From Syncephalis plumigaleata (Eukaryota > Zoopagomycota > Zoopagomycetes > Zoopagales > Piptocephalidaceae), in assembly GCA_025201365.1 (NCBI GenBank), contig JAIXMF010000211.1, forward strand, positions 1 to 23,909: DNA of 23,909 nt. The letters are read 5' to 3'. A model generated the notes under the pieces. That model was not told the origin of the DNA. It saw nothing but the letters and a program-made list of their open reading frames with translations, and ran no database searches. Within the stretch, counting starts at the first letter, position 1. The number at the start of each line of letters is the position of its first letter. The translations under genes were made by a program, and so were the position numbers. Of the stretch, positions 1 to 9,256 are shown piece after piece.

Positions 1-1742
1 CCAAGAGCGTCGTGTCCAACTCGGCTGCCGCCACTGCCGAGGAGATGCTCTCGCATAGCGAATCCGAGACTGAAGCCACCAAGGAAAGTGGCGCGGAAGT
101 TACTCCACCAAGCTCCAAGCGCCGCTCCTACTTTGGATTCCTCAGCAAGAAGCCAGCTACTACTGCCACCGCTGCCACCATCGCTGTCGAGGAAGAGACT
201 GCCGCTACCGCTCAGGAAGTCACCGAAGTCGTCACCACCGAAGTCACCGAGACTGTCGAGACCACTGAGGAAATTGTTGCCGAAGAAATCACCAAGGTGC
301 CATCTGCTAAGCGCGGCTTTGGTCTAGGCAGCATTTTCAAGGCCAAGACTAAGGCTACCGAGGCTGCTGAAGCTGCCGTTGAATCCGCTGTCGCTACCGT
401 CGAGGATGAGGCTGATGCTGCCACCGAGGCCGTAGCCACCGAGACTGAAGCCGTCGTGACCGAAGTGACCGAAACAACCGAAGAAGTCACGGAAACCGTC
501 ACCACTGAAGTCACCACTTCCACCAAGAAGCGTTTCAGCTTCTTCAACAGTATCATCGCCAAGAAGCCCACTGGCACCGAGCAACAGGAAGCTGTCACCG
601 AAGAAGCCACCGAAGAAGCTCAAGCAGCTGAAGCCACCGCCGAAGAAGCCACCGCTGAGACTACCGAGGAAGCTGCCGAAACCGCCGAAGCTACCGAAGC
701 CACCGAAGCCACCGCTGAAGAAGCCAAGGAGGAGAGTGCCGAAGCTGCCGAAACTACTGAGGCAAGCACCGAGCACGCCGCCACAGTTGCTGAAGAAGTC
801 ATTGCCGCTCCCAAGAAGGCCTTCGCTGGTGTTGGTAAGCTTTTGCGCTCAATGACCACCAAGAAGAAGACTGAAGTCACCGAGGTCGCCGCTGAAGCCA
901 AGGCTACCGCCGAAGAGGCTGTTGCCACTGAAGCCGAAGCTGTCGCTGAAGCTGCCGAGGAGACCGCTGCCGAGGCTGCCGCTGAAGGTGAAGCTGTCGC
1001 CACCGAAGTCACCGAAGTTGTGGAAACCACTACCACGACTGTTACAGATGCTGCCGGTGAAACAACCACCGTTGTTACTGAAGTGGTCGGCTCATCCAAG
1101 GGTCCATTGCATGTCTTCAAGACCATTTTCGGTCGCAAGCAAAGCGGTGAAATCACCACTGAATCTGAGGCCACCGAGGAGGCTGCCGAAGCTACTGAAG
1201 CTGCCGCCGAGGCCACTGAGGAAGCTGCCGCTGAAACCGAAGAAGCCAACACCGAAGAAGCCGCTGAGGATGCTGAAGCCACCGAAGAGGCAGCCGAGCC
1301 AGTTGCTCGCTCTCAATCACCTATCGCTCGCGCCTTCACCGGCATCTTCCGCAAGCGCAACCCACGCAAGGATGAAGTCGCCAAGGCTGAAGGTGCCGAG
1401 GAAGAGGAGGTAGCCGCCACCGCCGAGGAGACCGCTGCTGAAGCCGCCGCTGAATCTGCCTCCGAGGAGACCAAGACCATCGACTCCACTAAGAAGGTCA
1501 CACGTCGTCTCACACTCCTCGACCGCCTCACTGGTTTCGCCAGCCGTCAATCAGTCAAGGAGGATGCTGCTGCTCCAGCCGAAGGTGTCGCTCCTCAAGA
1601 AGATGCCGCTAACGGCAAATCCGACACTGAAGAGGTCGCAGTCAAGGAAGTGTCCGAAACTGTCGTAGTCACCGAGGAAGTTACCGTTACCGAAGAGATT
1701 GTCGAGGAGACCGTTGCAGCCAAGGTGGAAGCCTCCGCCTAA
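1..1742 (+). CDS. Ala/Glu/Thr-rich repeat protein with seven basic-hydrophobic motifs (5' partial)
   Basis: Not a family I recognise. The frame is open from the first bases of the window to TAA at 1740-1742, so the true start lies upstream; at least 579 codons are present. The composition is extreme: long Ala, Glu, Thr and Val stretches of the AEEATEEA type, predicted acidic and helical or disordered. Seven short basic-hydrophobic islands interrupt them, starting at bases 117, 309, 525, 813, 1098, 1308 and 1491. Examples are KRRSYFGFLSKK, KRGFGLGSIFKAK, KKRFSFFNSIIAKK and RAFTGIFRKR. There is no signal peptide or membrane span in the visible part. Codon choice is strongly biased to GCC, ACC, GAA/GAG and AAG and is more GC-rich than neighbouring genes, which suggests high expression (inference). 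Possible roles include a membrane- or cytoskeleton-binding scaffold; function is unknown. Long antisense frames over this region are by-products of the codon bias. Confidence 0.8.
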   Translation, partial: KSVVSNSAAATAEEMLSHSESETEATKESGAEVTPPSSKRRSYFGFLSKKPATTATAATIAVEEETAATAQEVTEVVTTEVTETVETTEEIVAEEITKVPSAKRGFGLGSIFKAKTKATEAAEAAVESAVATVEDEADAATEAVATETEAVVTEVTETTEEVTETVTTEVTTSTKKRFSFFNSIIAKKPTGTEQQEAVTEEATEEAQAAEATAEEATAETTEEAAETAEATEATEATAEEAKEESAEAAETTEASTEHAATVAEEVIAAPKKAFAGVGKLLRSMTTKKKTEVTEVAAEAKATAEEAVATEAEAVAEAAEETAAEAAAEGEAVATEVTEVVETTTTTVTDAAGETTTVVTEVVGSSKGPLHVFKTIFGRKQSGEITTESEATEEAAEATEAAAEATEEAAAETEEANTEEAAEDAEATEEAAEPVARSQSPIARAFTGIFRKRNPRKDEVAKAEGAEEEEVAATAEETAAEAAAESASEETKTIDSTKKVTRRLTLLDRLTGFASRQSVKEDAAAPAEGVAPQEDAANGKSDTEEVAVKEVSETVVVTEEVTVTEEIVEETVAAKVEASA

Positions 1743-2135
1743 AGTGCTTTAATGATATACGCATAGCTGGTATTCATTAAGCGTTAAAGACTATGGCTGC
1801 CATATACATCGTATCGTATGATGTGTGATGGTCTACTTGCATATTTTTCTATTCGTGTTATTGCTATAATTCTTCACGTTTATTATCCAATCTCTACTTC
1901 CACCGGACCCCCATTGCTGGCTGGTGGTCGTGCATTACTATGCGTTTCTTTTCTTCCCTGAAAGATCGTGCGTGTGCGGTCACAAAGCTTTCCTCTTATC
2001 GTTGTTGTTGTTGTTGCTTAATATCACAGTTAAAACATGTCTACAAATTTAACTTGTGACTTGGCAATTAACTACTACTACTACACTACTACAATTACAC
2101 TTTTTCTTTTACTCTACTTCTTCACTTCTATCCTA

Positions 2136-2156
2136 GCTGCTGCTGCTGCTGCTGCT
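2136..2156. repeat. (GCT)7 microsatellite
   Basis: Seven perfect GCT units in non-coding DNA, followed 24 bases later by an ATAC tetranucleotide repeat. Confidence 0.9.
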
Positions 2157-2180
2157 TGTCTTTCACTCACTCGCCCACTC

Positions 2181-2200
2181 ATACATACATACATACATAC
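2181..2200. repeat. (ATAC)5 microsatellite
   Basis: Five perfect tetranucleotide units in intergenic DNA. Confidence 0.9.
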
Positions 2201-2692
2201 ACACGCCCTATCGTTTTAACCCTGCAGTTCTATTGCTTATCAGTCTATATACATGTACACCCGCGTGCGCATACAAGCGTTTATTATCGTTTTATTATTG
2301 CAATGCTTCTGATCATAGAATGCTATACGAATGATCATTGTCATTGTTGTCCATTCGACCAATGGCTTAACAAAAGTGTCTAGCCACATTTGTATTCGTA
2401 TTTTGCAATAATCAAAACATATACACTTATTTTTGTTGTTTCTTTATACAATCCATATTCATTCGCAATTGTTGCAGTGAGCGGCGTATACATGTGTTCA
2501 GTAATCGATTTCTGCGTATTTTCTTTATTAATAAATAATGGTATTATTGGCGGTAATTGAATTGTTGTGTGACTTGTTACTTACGTTATGTTACCGTTCT
2601 ATTGCTTAATTACAGAACTTCTTTTGCTTTTACAAATAGATAATAGTTATGATAATAAAACTTATGTATTTAGATGTGAGTAGCCATAACCA

Positions 2693-3073
2693 TCACGGAT
2701 AAGTTGCTATTTGTTGTCCTTCATTTATTGAATGTTTAGAAGTAATGACACTTTGATGTAGTTGTGCTGGAATACCATTTCCATTGCAAAGACTGAGAAT
2801 AATCTGAATAACATTCAGACATGCTGCCATATCCCGATTCCATACACGATACTCGAATCCTTTACCTTTCATGTCATATTTACAATTCTGATGTGTGCAT
2901 CTAATAGAATAATGAATGAGTATATTGCTATAGATTGTACTCATCTTAAGAAGGCATGACAAGTGACAGTAGGATATCTCGTCAATTAGAAATACTTGAA
3001 CACCATGCTTCATTGTTATCCACACTTGCGTATGATTTATTTGTGTATTCTCGATTACAATAACGTCATCCTA
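2693..3073 (-). pseudogene. Fanzor/TnpB-like nuclease, C-terminal relic
   Basis: The minus-strand frame runs from a stop at 3073-3071 to a stop at 2695-2693, about 125 codons, and has no credible ATG for a full protein. In order it carries VFLIDE (like the RuvC-II 'V.iDE' block with its catalytic Glu), a Cys pair (CHLSC), a second Cys pair (CTHQNC) like the zinc finger of this family, and VWNRDMAACLN. That last block matches the RuvC-III 'NRD..A..N' motif with its catalytic Asp. A GIPAQLHQ tail resembles the family's usual ending. Fanzors are eukaryotic RNA-guided TnpB relatives, common in transposons of early fungi. Only the last part of the nuclease is here: the N-terminal domain and RuvC-I Asp are missing, and the first Cys pair is spaced CxxxC rather than CxxC. 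I infer a dead, truncated insertion. No terminal repeats were found. Confidence 0.68.
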
Positions 3074-3112
3074 TTTCTCTACCCCATATCGCCTTTCTTA
3101 TTCCATTCCACT

Positions 3113-4738
3113 ATGTCTACTACTACTACTACTGAAATATCGAGTAATCCCAACTCGTCTTGTAGATTACTAGTTTGTCTGAATACTCTTCCATTTCATG
3201 ACCAGCGTGCCTTTCGTAGTCAGCTTGGTCATATCGAATTATTGCGTTTATCAGCATGTTGTCACTCGTTAAGAAGCAGTATTCGAAATGATAGAGCATT
3301 ATGGCAAGAGCTATACCATAGGGATTTCCTATCAGGAGTCTATTATGTTAAAGAAATGGATTTCGTATTATGGTGTATACGCACGGATGTCAACAATCCA
3401 TGTACATCGGATAAACGAGCCGATCTACTAGAGAATGTGGACTGGTACAACACATATCGTCGACGAGTGAGCACCGAGAATAATTGGCGATATGGACGAT
3501 GCAAGACCACACATATCGATATGGAACATGACAATGATGGAATACACTATTGCAAAGATGCTAATGATAATTGTATATTTCTCGCACAGCAAGATCATCC
3601 AGACGAAACATCAAGTCATAGTTATACTTTAGAATACATGCCCTATTCAAATCTTAAATCAAGAAACAACATTGGATATAGCAGTACATTATCTACATCG
3701 CCAAACATTCTTTCGCTAGATAGTGGTAATGAAGCTCAGTATGAATATGTTACAGGCGATCATTATATAGCTGCATCTTCTAGGCCAACCGAGAATGCTA
3801 CCCACTATAATGTAAAAATACTTACTCGCAAGCATGGTGGTGTTTTCACTACATTCGATATCCCAGTACAATATAAAATGAGGACAATTGAGGGGAAATG
3901 GGCATTACTATTGTATGAATTATACGAATCATTCAAGAGTTCGCCAAAATGGAAAAGTAATATTAATAATTATACAACAATGCAATATAACTAGTACTAA
4001 TAATCAATACATTTAGTCAATGTAATGGTATTCGATATAGATAATAATACCATGTGTCCAGGAAAGATTGATGATACATGGGATGCAACACGTTTCTATC
4101 AAACAACCAATGATACAGCAATAGTATACGTGGCAAGACTAGTCAAAGATGATGATGTGGATCGTATTGAATGGGCATTATACCAATTCTCGAGCAATAA
4201 TCCTGTTATACAATTGCGAAGTGGATGGTTTCAACTACCTGAAATTCATACAAAACGTCTATTATTTGCTCATAACTCATCTGGCTCACACATGATAGCA
4301 CAGCTAATTAGTCGCGTCTGCCGCTATCCCTTTGTAATTCATGATGTAACATTAGGCGGCCAATGTAGTACTCCACAAAATCGTTATATTCTATCTGATA
4401 ACTATCTACCAGTCCCACTGCTGCAGTTCGGATTTAAACGCCAACTGTCAACTAATGATCGCCTAAGAGTATGGACAGATTTATCTTGTAATGACGATCA
4501 GATATTACGGTTCCCAGGCATGAAGTCGTATTATCATATCATAGGAAGCTTATACTTGATTACACATCAGGATTCGAAAGAGCCTAGATTACTTGTGAAT
4601 ATTAATACAAAAGAAATAGTACGCAAACTAGAGCCTACAGCTCCAAGAGAAACGATAAATGTATGTACAATGTTTGGTACGATATGTAGTCCCGATGACA
4701 TGCATACGCTAGTAATAGAAGAGTATGGCGAACTATGA
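3113..4738 (+). CDS. F-box-like protein, two exons, 521 aa
   Basis: I propose exons 3113-3956 and 4017-4738. The 60-nt intron begins GTAATA, ends TTTAG and holds a perfect TACTAAT branch site near 3994. Splicing joins two frames that are otherwise separated by a TAG. The start at 3113 (MSTTTTTEIS) is preferred to an in-frame ATG at 2996, which lies inside the Fanzor relic. Residues 20-72 resemble an F-box: hydrophobic start (LLVCLNTLPF), then LLRLSACCHSLRSSI and ALWQELYHRDF, close to the usual 'L..vc..wr.l...d.lW..l..rDF' ending. F-box proteins bring substrates to SCF ubiquitin ligases through Skp1. The remaining 450 residues show no repeat or domain that I recognise, so the substrate is unknown. 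An AATAAA lies 9 nt after the stop. The F-box call is moderate; the gene model is good. Confidence 0.68.
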
Positions 4739-4746
4739 CAAGCATC

Positions 4747-4752
4747 AATAAA
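4747..4752 (+). terminator. Poly(A) signal AATAAA of the F-box-like gene
   Basis: Perfect AATAAA starting 9 nt after the stop codon at 4736-4738. This is very close to the stop, so the 3' UTR would be short. Confidence 0.45.
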
Positions 4753-5130
4753 CCATACTATATTGTTATTGATCACATTAGAGCAAGCAATATGTTTCTA
4801 TTAACTAATAATGTAAATTAATAATGAAGAATACCTATTATTTATTATCACTAATTGTAATATATGATATCGCAATCATTAACATCTCCCTCAACTGCTA
4901 GGGCCATGACAACTACTCAATAATAATAGTAATGCGATGATGGTGTTAACAATTGTGCAAATCTATTCATTAATAAACAGCAAAAGTTAAAGGCCAGTAG
5001 TGTTAATCGGTTGGAAAAGTTGTGTATTTTATAGTATAAATACCAGCGTGAATCACTTATGGTTACACATTGACAGGTAAACAAACAAACATTGCTATAC
5101 TATTAATATTACGATGGCACAATTTACATA

Positions 5131-5136
5131 TTTATT
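5131..5136 (-). terminator. Poly(A) signal of the pentad-repeat gene
   Basis: TTTATT on plus, which is AATAAA on minus, about 55 nt downstream of the minus-strand stop at 5194-5192. Confidence 0.45.
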
Positions 5137-5191
5137 ATGAATTAAAGATGATGAAACGATGAAAGCGATGCAAATACAATTAGGTAGAGGT

Positions 5192-7510
5192 TTAGTTAAA
5201 TGTAGGAACCTTGGCATAACCAGGATAATTGGTCGAATACTGCATGTGGAAGGGAGAATACGCCATTGACATGGATACCGAGGTGACCGAGGTGAATCCC
5301 TTGGATGGTTTGACATGGGACAAAGCACGACGAGAACTACGGGACGCCCTGGTCATCGCTACCGAGGCACGCTGCGAGAGACGACGCGACAGTGGCACTT
5401 GCTCCATCAGCTCGCTAGGCGTCTCTTCTTTCATCAGGTCCATCTCGCGATTGGATAAGGTGCGAACAAGACGTGTTGGTGCCGACATCGTACGCGACAA
5501 ACGAGCGAGACCCGCGGATAAACTGCGTCTAATTGATTTTGACTTTTTCATGGCGATCGCATTATGGTTGCTATTACTCTGACTGATAGATGGTGTGATA
5601 GGTTCTGTCGTTTCATTGCTAGCCGATGACACGTTGCTGCTCATGTTGCCTTGTAATATCGATGCAGTTTGATCCTCGTCACTCTCCTCCTGTGCAATGG
5701 TCGCTAGTTCGCCGGGCATTCCTTGAGCATACGGCTCGATAATAAGCTCGGATGAACGGCGGGAATGCTCCACTACCATACTAGCCGCGGTCACCGCTGA
5801 TATTCCTCGACCGTGTAATGAACGTTCTGCCTCTTTACGTACTGCTTCGATCCTTTCTGCTTCAATGCGTTCTGCCTCCAGACGTTCAGCTTCTTTCTTC
5901 TCAGTCTCCAGACGTTCGGCTTCGAGTCTTTCGACTTCCTTCTTCTCGGCTTCAATTCTCTCGGCTTCTTTCTTCTCGGCCTCTAAGCGTTTAGCTTCCT
6001 TCTTCTCCGCTTCAATGCGTTCGGCCTCAATCCTTTCAGCTTCAATACGCTCGGCCTCCAGACGCTCGGCTTCTTTCTTCTCTGCTTCTAGACGTTCAAC
6101 CTCAAGTCTTTCAGCTTCCTTTTTCTCGGCTTCAATGCGTTCAGCTTCTTTCTTCTCGGCCTCTAAGCGTTTAGCTTCCTTCTTCTCCGCTTCAATGCGT
6201 TCGGCCTCAATCCTTTCAGCTTCAATACGCTCGGCTTCAATACGTTCTGCTTCCTTCTTCACGGCCTCTAGACGCTCCGCCTCAAGTCTTTCAGCTTCAA
6301 TACGCTCAGCTTCTTTCTTCTCAGCTTCTAGACGTTCGGCTTCCTTCTTCTCTGCTTCCTTACGCTCGGCCTCTTTGCGTTTCGCCTCTTTACGTTCCGC
6401 TTCCTTACGCTTGAGCTCCTTCCTTTCGGCCTCCTTGCGCTCTTGTTCTAGACGTCGGGCTTCACGCTTTTCGGCTTTTTGACGTTCGGCTTCAAGTCGC
6501 TCGGCTTCTTTACGTTCGGCTTCCTTCTTTTCGGCTTCCTTGCGCGCCTTCTTACGATCGAGCTTGGCTGACTTTGAACTCTTACGCACCATCTCCTTGC
6601 GCTCTTTCTCTTCTGCCGCCTTCTTCTCGGCTTCTAGACGCTCGGCTTCCTTCTTCTCGGCTTCTAGACGCTCCTCCTCTTTCTTCTCGGCTTCAATACG
6701 CTCGGCCTCAATCCTCTCAGCTTCCAGACGCTCGGCTTCAATGCGTTCTGCTTCCTTCTTCTCGGCCTCTAAACGTTCTGCTTCAATCCTTTCGGCCTCT
6801 AAACGTTCTGCTTCAATACGCTCAGCTTCCTTCTTCTCGGCCTCAAGTCTTTCGGCCTCTAGACGTTCAGCTTCTTCCTTTGCGCGCTGGGCTGCTTCCT
6901 CCTCCTCCTTCTGCACTCGCTTCTTCTCTTCTTCTTCCTCTTGCATCCACTTGGCAATCATTGCTTTACGCTCTTCTTCGTTTTCTTCCTCGTTGGCCAA
7001 ACGCTCTCGCTCCTCGAGTTCTTGAAGTCGCTGCTCCGCCTCCTCCTGCTTCTTCTGAGCCTCTGCAAAGCGTTCATCCGCTTGACGCTGATCTTCCTCG
7101 GCCTTTTGAATGGCAGCCTCGGCTTCCGCTAGTTTGCGCTCGGCCTCCTCTTGTTGCTTGCGAGCGAGCTCCTGTTGCTCTTGCGCTTCCTCAATTTGAC
7201 GCTTTGCACTTTCAATCGCCTCATCATCATGCGAATCCTCGGCCAGCTTCAACAAACGCTCCGCTTCGGCACGTGCTTTTGCCTGGGCGTTCCAGTCGGC
7301 AACCGCTTGCGACAGGGCATTTCTTGAGATACGCTCCCATTCCTGCGCTGTTTTCTTCCAATCCTCGGCTGCGGCTCGTTCCTTAGTCGCTTTGGCAAGT
7401 TCAGCCTCGGCTAACTGACGGGCTTCTTCGGCTTCTTCACGAGCGGTACTAAACCAATTGTACAAGTGGCTGAGCCAGGAGGTCAGCATCGACGGTAAGA
7501 GTGATGTCAT
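5192..7510 (-). CDS. Pentad-repeat charged helical protein, 772 aa
   Basis: Single uninterrupted frame, ATG at 7510-7508, TAA at 5194-5192. Residues 1-25 ([20 protein letters not shown]...) form a hydrophobic/amphipathic leader that may attach to a membrane (inference). Residues about 26-212 are Ala/Glu/Gln/Lys-rich helix. Residues about 213-560 are built from a five-residue unit, EAE[RK][ILK] ([15 protein letters not shown]), broken around 303-323 by a basic stretch ([17 protein letters not shown]). The pentad period and alternating charge fit a single alpha-helix or a charged rod better than a heptad coiled coil. The tail (561-772) is Ser/Arg-rich with many R-x-x-S/T sites ([24 protein letters not shown]), as for basophilic kinases. 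Function is unknown; a stiff spacer or cytoskeletal linker is possible. Long plus-strand frames at 5865-7386 are its antisense shadow. Confidence 0.85.
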   Translation of the reverse strand: MTSLLPSMLTSWLSHLYNWFSTAREEAEEARQLAEAELAKATKERAAAEDWKKTAQEWERISRNALSQAVADWNAQAKARAEAERLLKLAEDSHDDEAIESAKRQIEEAQEQQELARKQQEEAERKLAEAEAAIQKAEEDQRQADERFAEAQKKQEEAEQRLQELEERERLANEEENEEERKAMIAKWMQEEEEEKKRVQKEEEEAAQRAKEEAERLEAERLEAEKKEAERIEAERLEAERIEAERLEAEKKEAERIEAERLEAERIEAERIEAEKKEEERLEAEKKEAERLEAEKKAAEEKERKEMVRKSSKSAKLDRKKARKEAEKKEAERKEAERLEAERQKAEKREARRLEQERKEAERKELKRKEAERKEAKRKEAERKEAEKKEAERLEAEKKEAERIEAERLEAERLEAVKKEAERIEAERIEAERIEAERIEAEKKEAKRLEAEKKEAERIEAEKKEAERLEVERLEAEKKEAERLEAERIEAERIEAERIEAEKKEAKRLEAEKKEAERIEAEKKEVERLEAERLETEKKEAERLEAERIEAERIEAVRKEAERSLHGRGISAVTAASMVVEHSRRSSELIIEPYAQGMPGELATIAQEESDEDQTASILQGNMSSNVSSASNETTEPITPSISQSNSNHNAIAMKKSKSIRRSLSAGLARLSRTMSAPTRLVRTLSNREMDLMKEETPSELMEQVPLSRRLSQRASVAMTRASRSSRRALSHVKPSKGFTSVTSVSMSMAYSPFHMQYSTNYPGYAKVPTFN
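5881..6240 (-). repeat. Tandem duplication of a 180-bp unit (12 pentads)
   Basis: Bases 5881-6060 and 6061-6240 align at an offset of exactly 180 bp. Bases 5964-6055 and 6144-6235 are identical (92 bp), while the rest of the unit differs at about 19 positions. It lies inside the pentad-repeat gene and keeps the frame (60 residues). Confidence 0.85.
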
Positions 7511-9256
7511 AGTAAATGAATATTATATAGGAGTGCACGATTTAATGTATTCTTGCAACTGGATAGACACAATGGAAGACGAGATACTGAATGAGAAAAG
7601 TGGTTTTAATGATAACACGCGGCGATATCGACAAAGACGCTGTCCATTAAATACCACGGACAGCGAGGTGCATACAATTGTACGTGTGCTGCATCTGGTT
7701 ATAGCATGGAGTGCATTCACATTGTTGTATTGTCTAAAATGGTGCCATTCTATCGAGTATGAGGCCAAACAAAACCGGCATCTGCACACTGCCCATAATG
7801 TCCACCAGTTGTGCCATTGATTGACATGGAAGAGGCAACACTTGTTATTGTTTCATCCATGGCCCATTTTGCGCACAAGCCGTACATCGCCATGTGACAA
7901 CCCTTTGCAGGCAGGCGTTGGCATAATGTACAAGTGCGTATGTGGCATTGTACGGCTAGACCAGCCTAGCATTTATGACTATATCCATTTTGACTCTGCA
8001 CGGCGTAACCTCGCAGACAAGCGTTTTCATTGGTGGCAAGTAGCTGCTGCTTTTACTTTTTACTTTTTTCTTACTCTTACAACTTGCGTAATCGCTAGAC
8101 GATGATATCATCGGCAACGTCATCCGAGTCGTGGAGTATGGTCAACGCCAATTAATTGTACAGTTCTATCGGATTGGCAACGTCGATATTGATGGCACTT
8201 TATCAAAAAGTATACTCTTCATGATTGGCACCATTCGATCATCGTCATTAGTGACATTTACACGCGTGTGCGTGTGCGTGTGCGTTCCATAGAACTCATT
8301 AATACTGTAACTTGGTTATTAGATTTCTATTTTTTCTTTCTCTCCTTTCTTTCGACGTTGGATGCATTTATATTTGCAATGTTACAAATTATCGCGTATA
8401 TTATTAGATTGTAATAGCTTACCGTATTAGAAACAAGATACCAAGAAGGGGCCACACTAATCGATGATTTTCAATTGTAAACATTCCAATGTACACTTGC
8501 GTATTTTATTAGAATACTATACTATGCTTATACAAGTATTATCAGATGGGACTATACTTGATTTACAAAAAATGGTAACACTTGTACATCATTACAAGTT
8601 GGTAGTAAATAGTTATTGTTGAATCATTTATTATCTATGTATGTGCGTGTATAAATGTGTGTATGTTTCCAATCTGTTACAGACAACCTTGATATATTAT
8701 CACGAGACCTGTTTTTTCGATGATATGCCATGTCTTCTCTCCTAAGCCGCTGAGCTGCACATTATCATTATCATTTCACTATTACTGCAAGCTGATAGTC
8801 TCTCTCGCTCTCTCGTTCATTCTTCTTTTTCCTTCTCTAATAAGCCAACATTGTTATCGCCGCATCCGCATCCATTTCATTTATTTTTCTATTGTTCTGC
8901 GGAGGTTTTCGAATTTTGCATCAGCATCTGTGTTTGAATAAGCCTACATATACTTATATACTTCTATATATCATACCTTATTATTTATAATATCATTACT
9001 TTTTATTAAGCTTGAATGCTACTTAAAAGTAAGTCAATACAACTGATAGACTGTGCGAATGGAAGTAGACCAACTACACTCGTCTATATTATTCTACGCT
9101 GTAGCACTAGTGTCATCTCATACTAACTGTTGCTTTGTAGATATCCTATTACTTGCAACTATAAGCAATCATCTGAACTATTGAATTTATTCTTGTTCTA
9201 TTTCATTATCACTATAATCCCCGTGTTGTTGTTATTGCTGTTATTGCTACGTCTCC
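7511..9256. other. Divergent intergenic region, likely promoters and 5' leaders
   Basis: Lies between the start of the pentad-repeat gene (minus) and the CH-GAS2 gene (plus). Bases 7458-8105 form one plus-strand frame interrupted only by TGA at 7818-7820; its translation resembles nothing I know and its first part overlaps the minus gene. An alternating purine-pyrimidine tract sits at 8261-8285. From about 8300 to 9250 the DNA is AT- and pyrimidine-rich. No RNA gene is recognised. Confidence 0.6.
8261..8285. repeat. GTGTGC-type alternating purine-pyrimidine tract
   Basis: 25 consecutive bases alternate purine and pyrimidine (CACGCGTGTGCGTG...), a sequence type able to adopt Z-DNA. It lies in the divergent promoter region. 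Confidence 0.8.

Larger units (their letters stand above)
1743..2692. other. AT-rich intergenic region with microsatellites
   Basis: No gene is supported. It contains (GTT)n at 2001-2016, (GCT)7 at 2136-2156 and (ATAC)5 at 2181-2200. AATAAA occurs at 2530-2535 and 2654-2659, but these lie about 800-900 nt after the upstream stop codon, so their use for that gene is doubtful. Short open frames here are rich in simple repeats and do not resemble proteins. Confidence 0.7.
4739..5191. other. Convergent intergenic region
   Basis: AT-rich spacer between the 3' ends of the F-box-like gene and the pentad-repeat gene. It holds candidate poly(A) signals for both (4747-4752 on plus, 5131-5136 on minus). 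Nothing else is recognised. Confidence 0.65.

Noticed and set aside
212-1550. Several long minus-strand and shifted frames over the Ala/Glu-rich gene
   Set aside because: Shadow frames of low-complexity, codon-biased coding sequence, with simple Ala/Ser/Val- or Gly/Phe-rich translations and no domain.
2037-2383. Two short plus-strand frames in the microsatellite region
   Set aside because: Translations consist of simple-repeat products (Tyr/Thr, Ala and Thr-Tyr-Ile-His runs) without protein character.
2996-3112. Upstream in-frame ATG for the F-box-like protein
   Set aside because: It lies in the Fanzor relic and adds a hydrophobic stretch (IYLCILDYNNVILFLYP) that does not fit the family; the start at 3113 is simpler.
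5865-7386. Long plus-strand open frames (Ser/Ala/Arg/Phe-rich)
   Set aside because: They are the antisense of the pentad-repeat gene; the repeat's codon bias keeps the opposite strand open.
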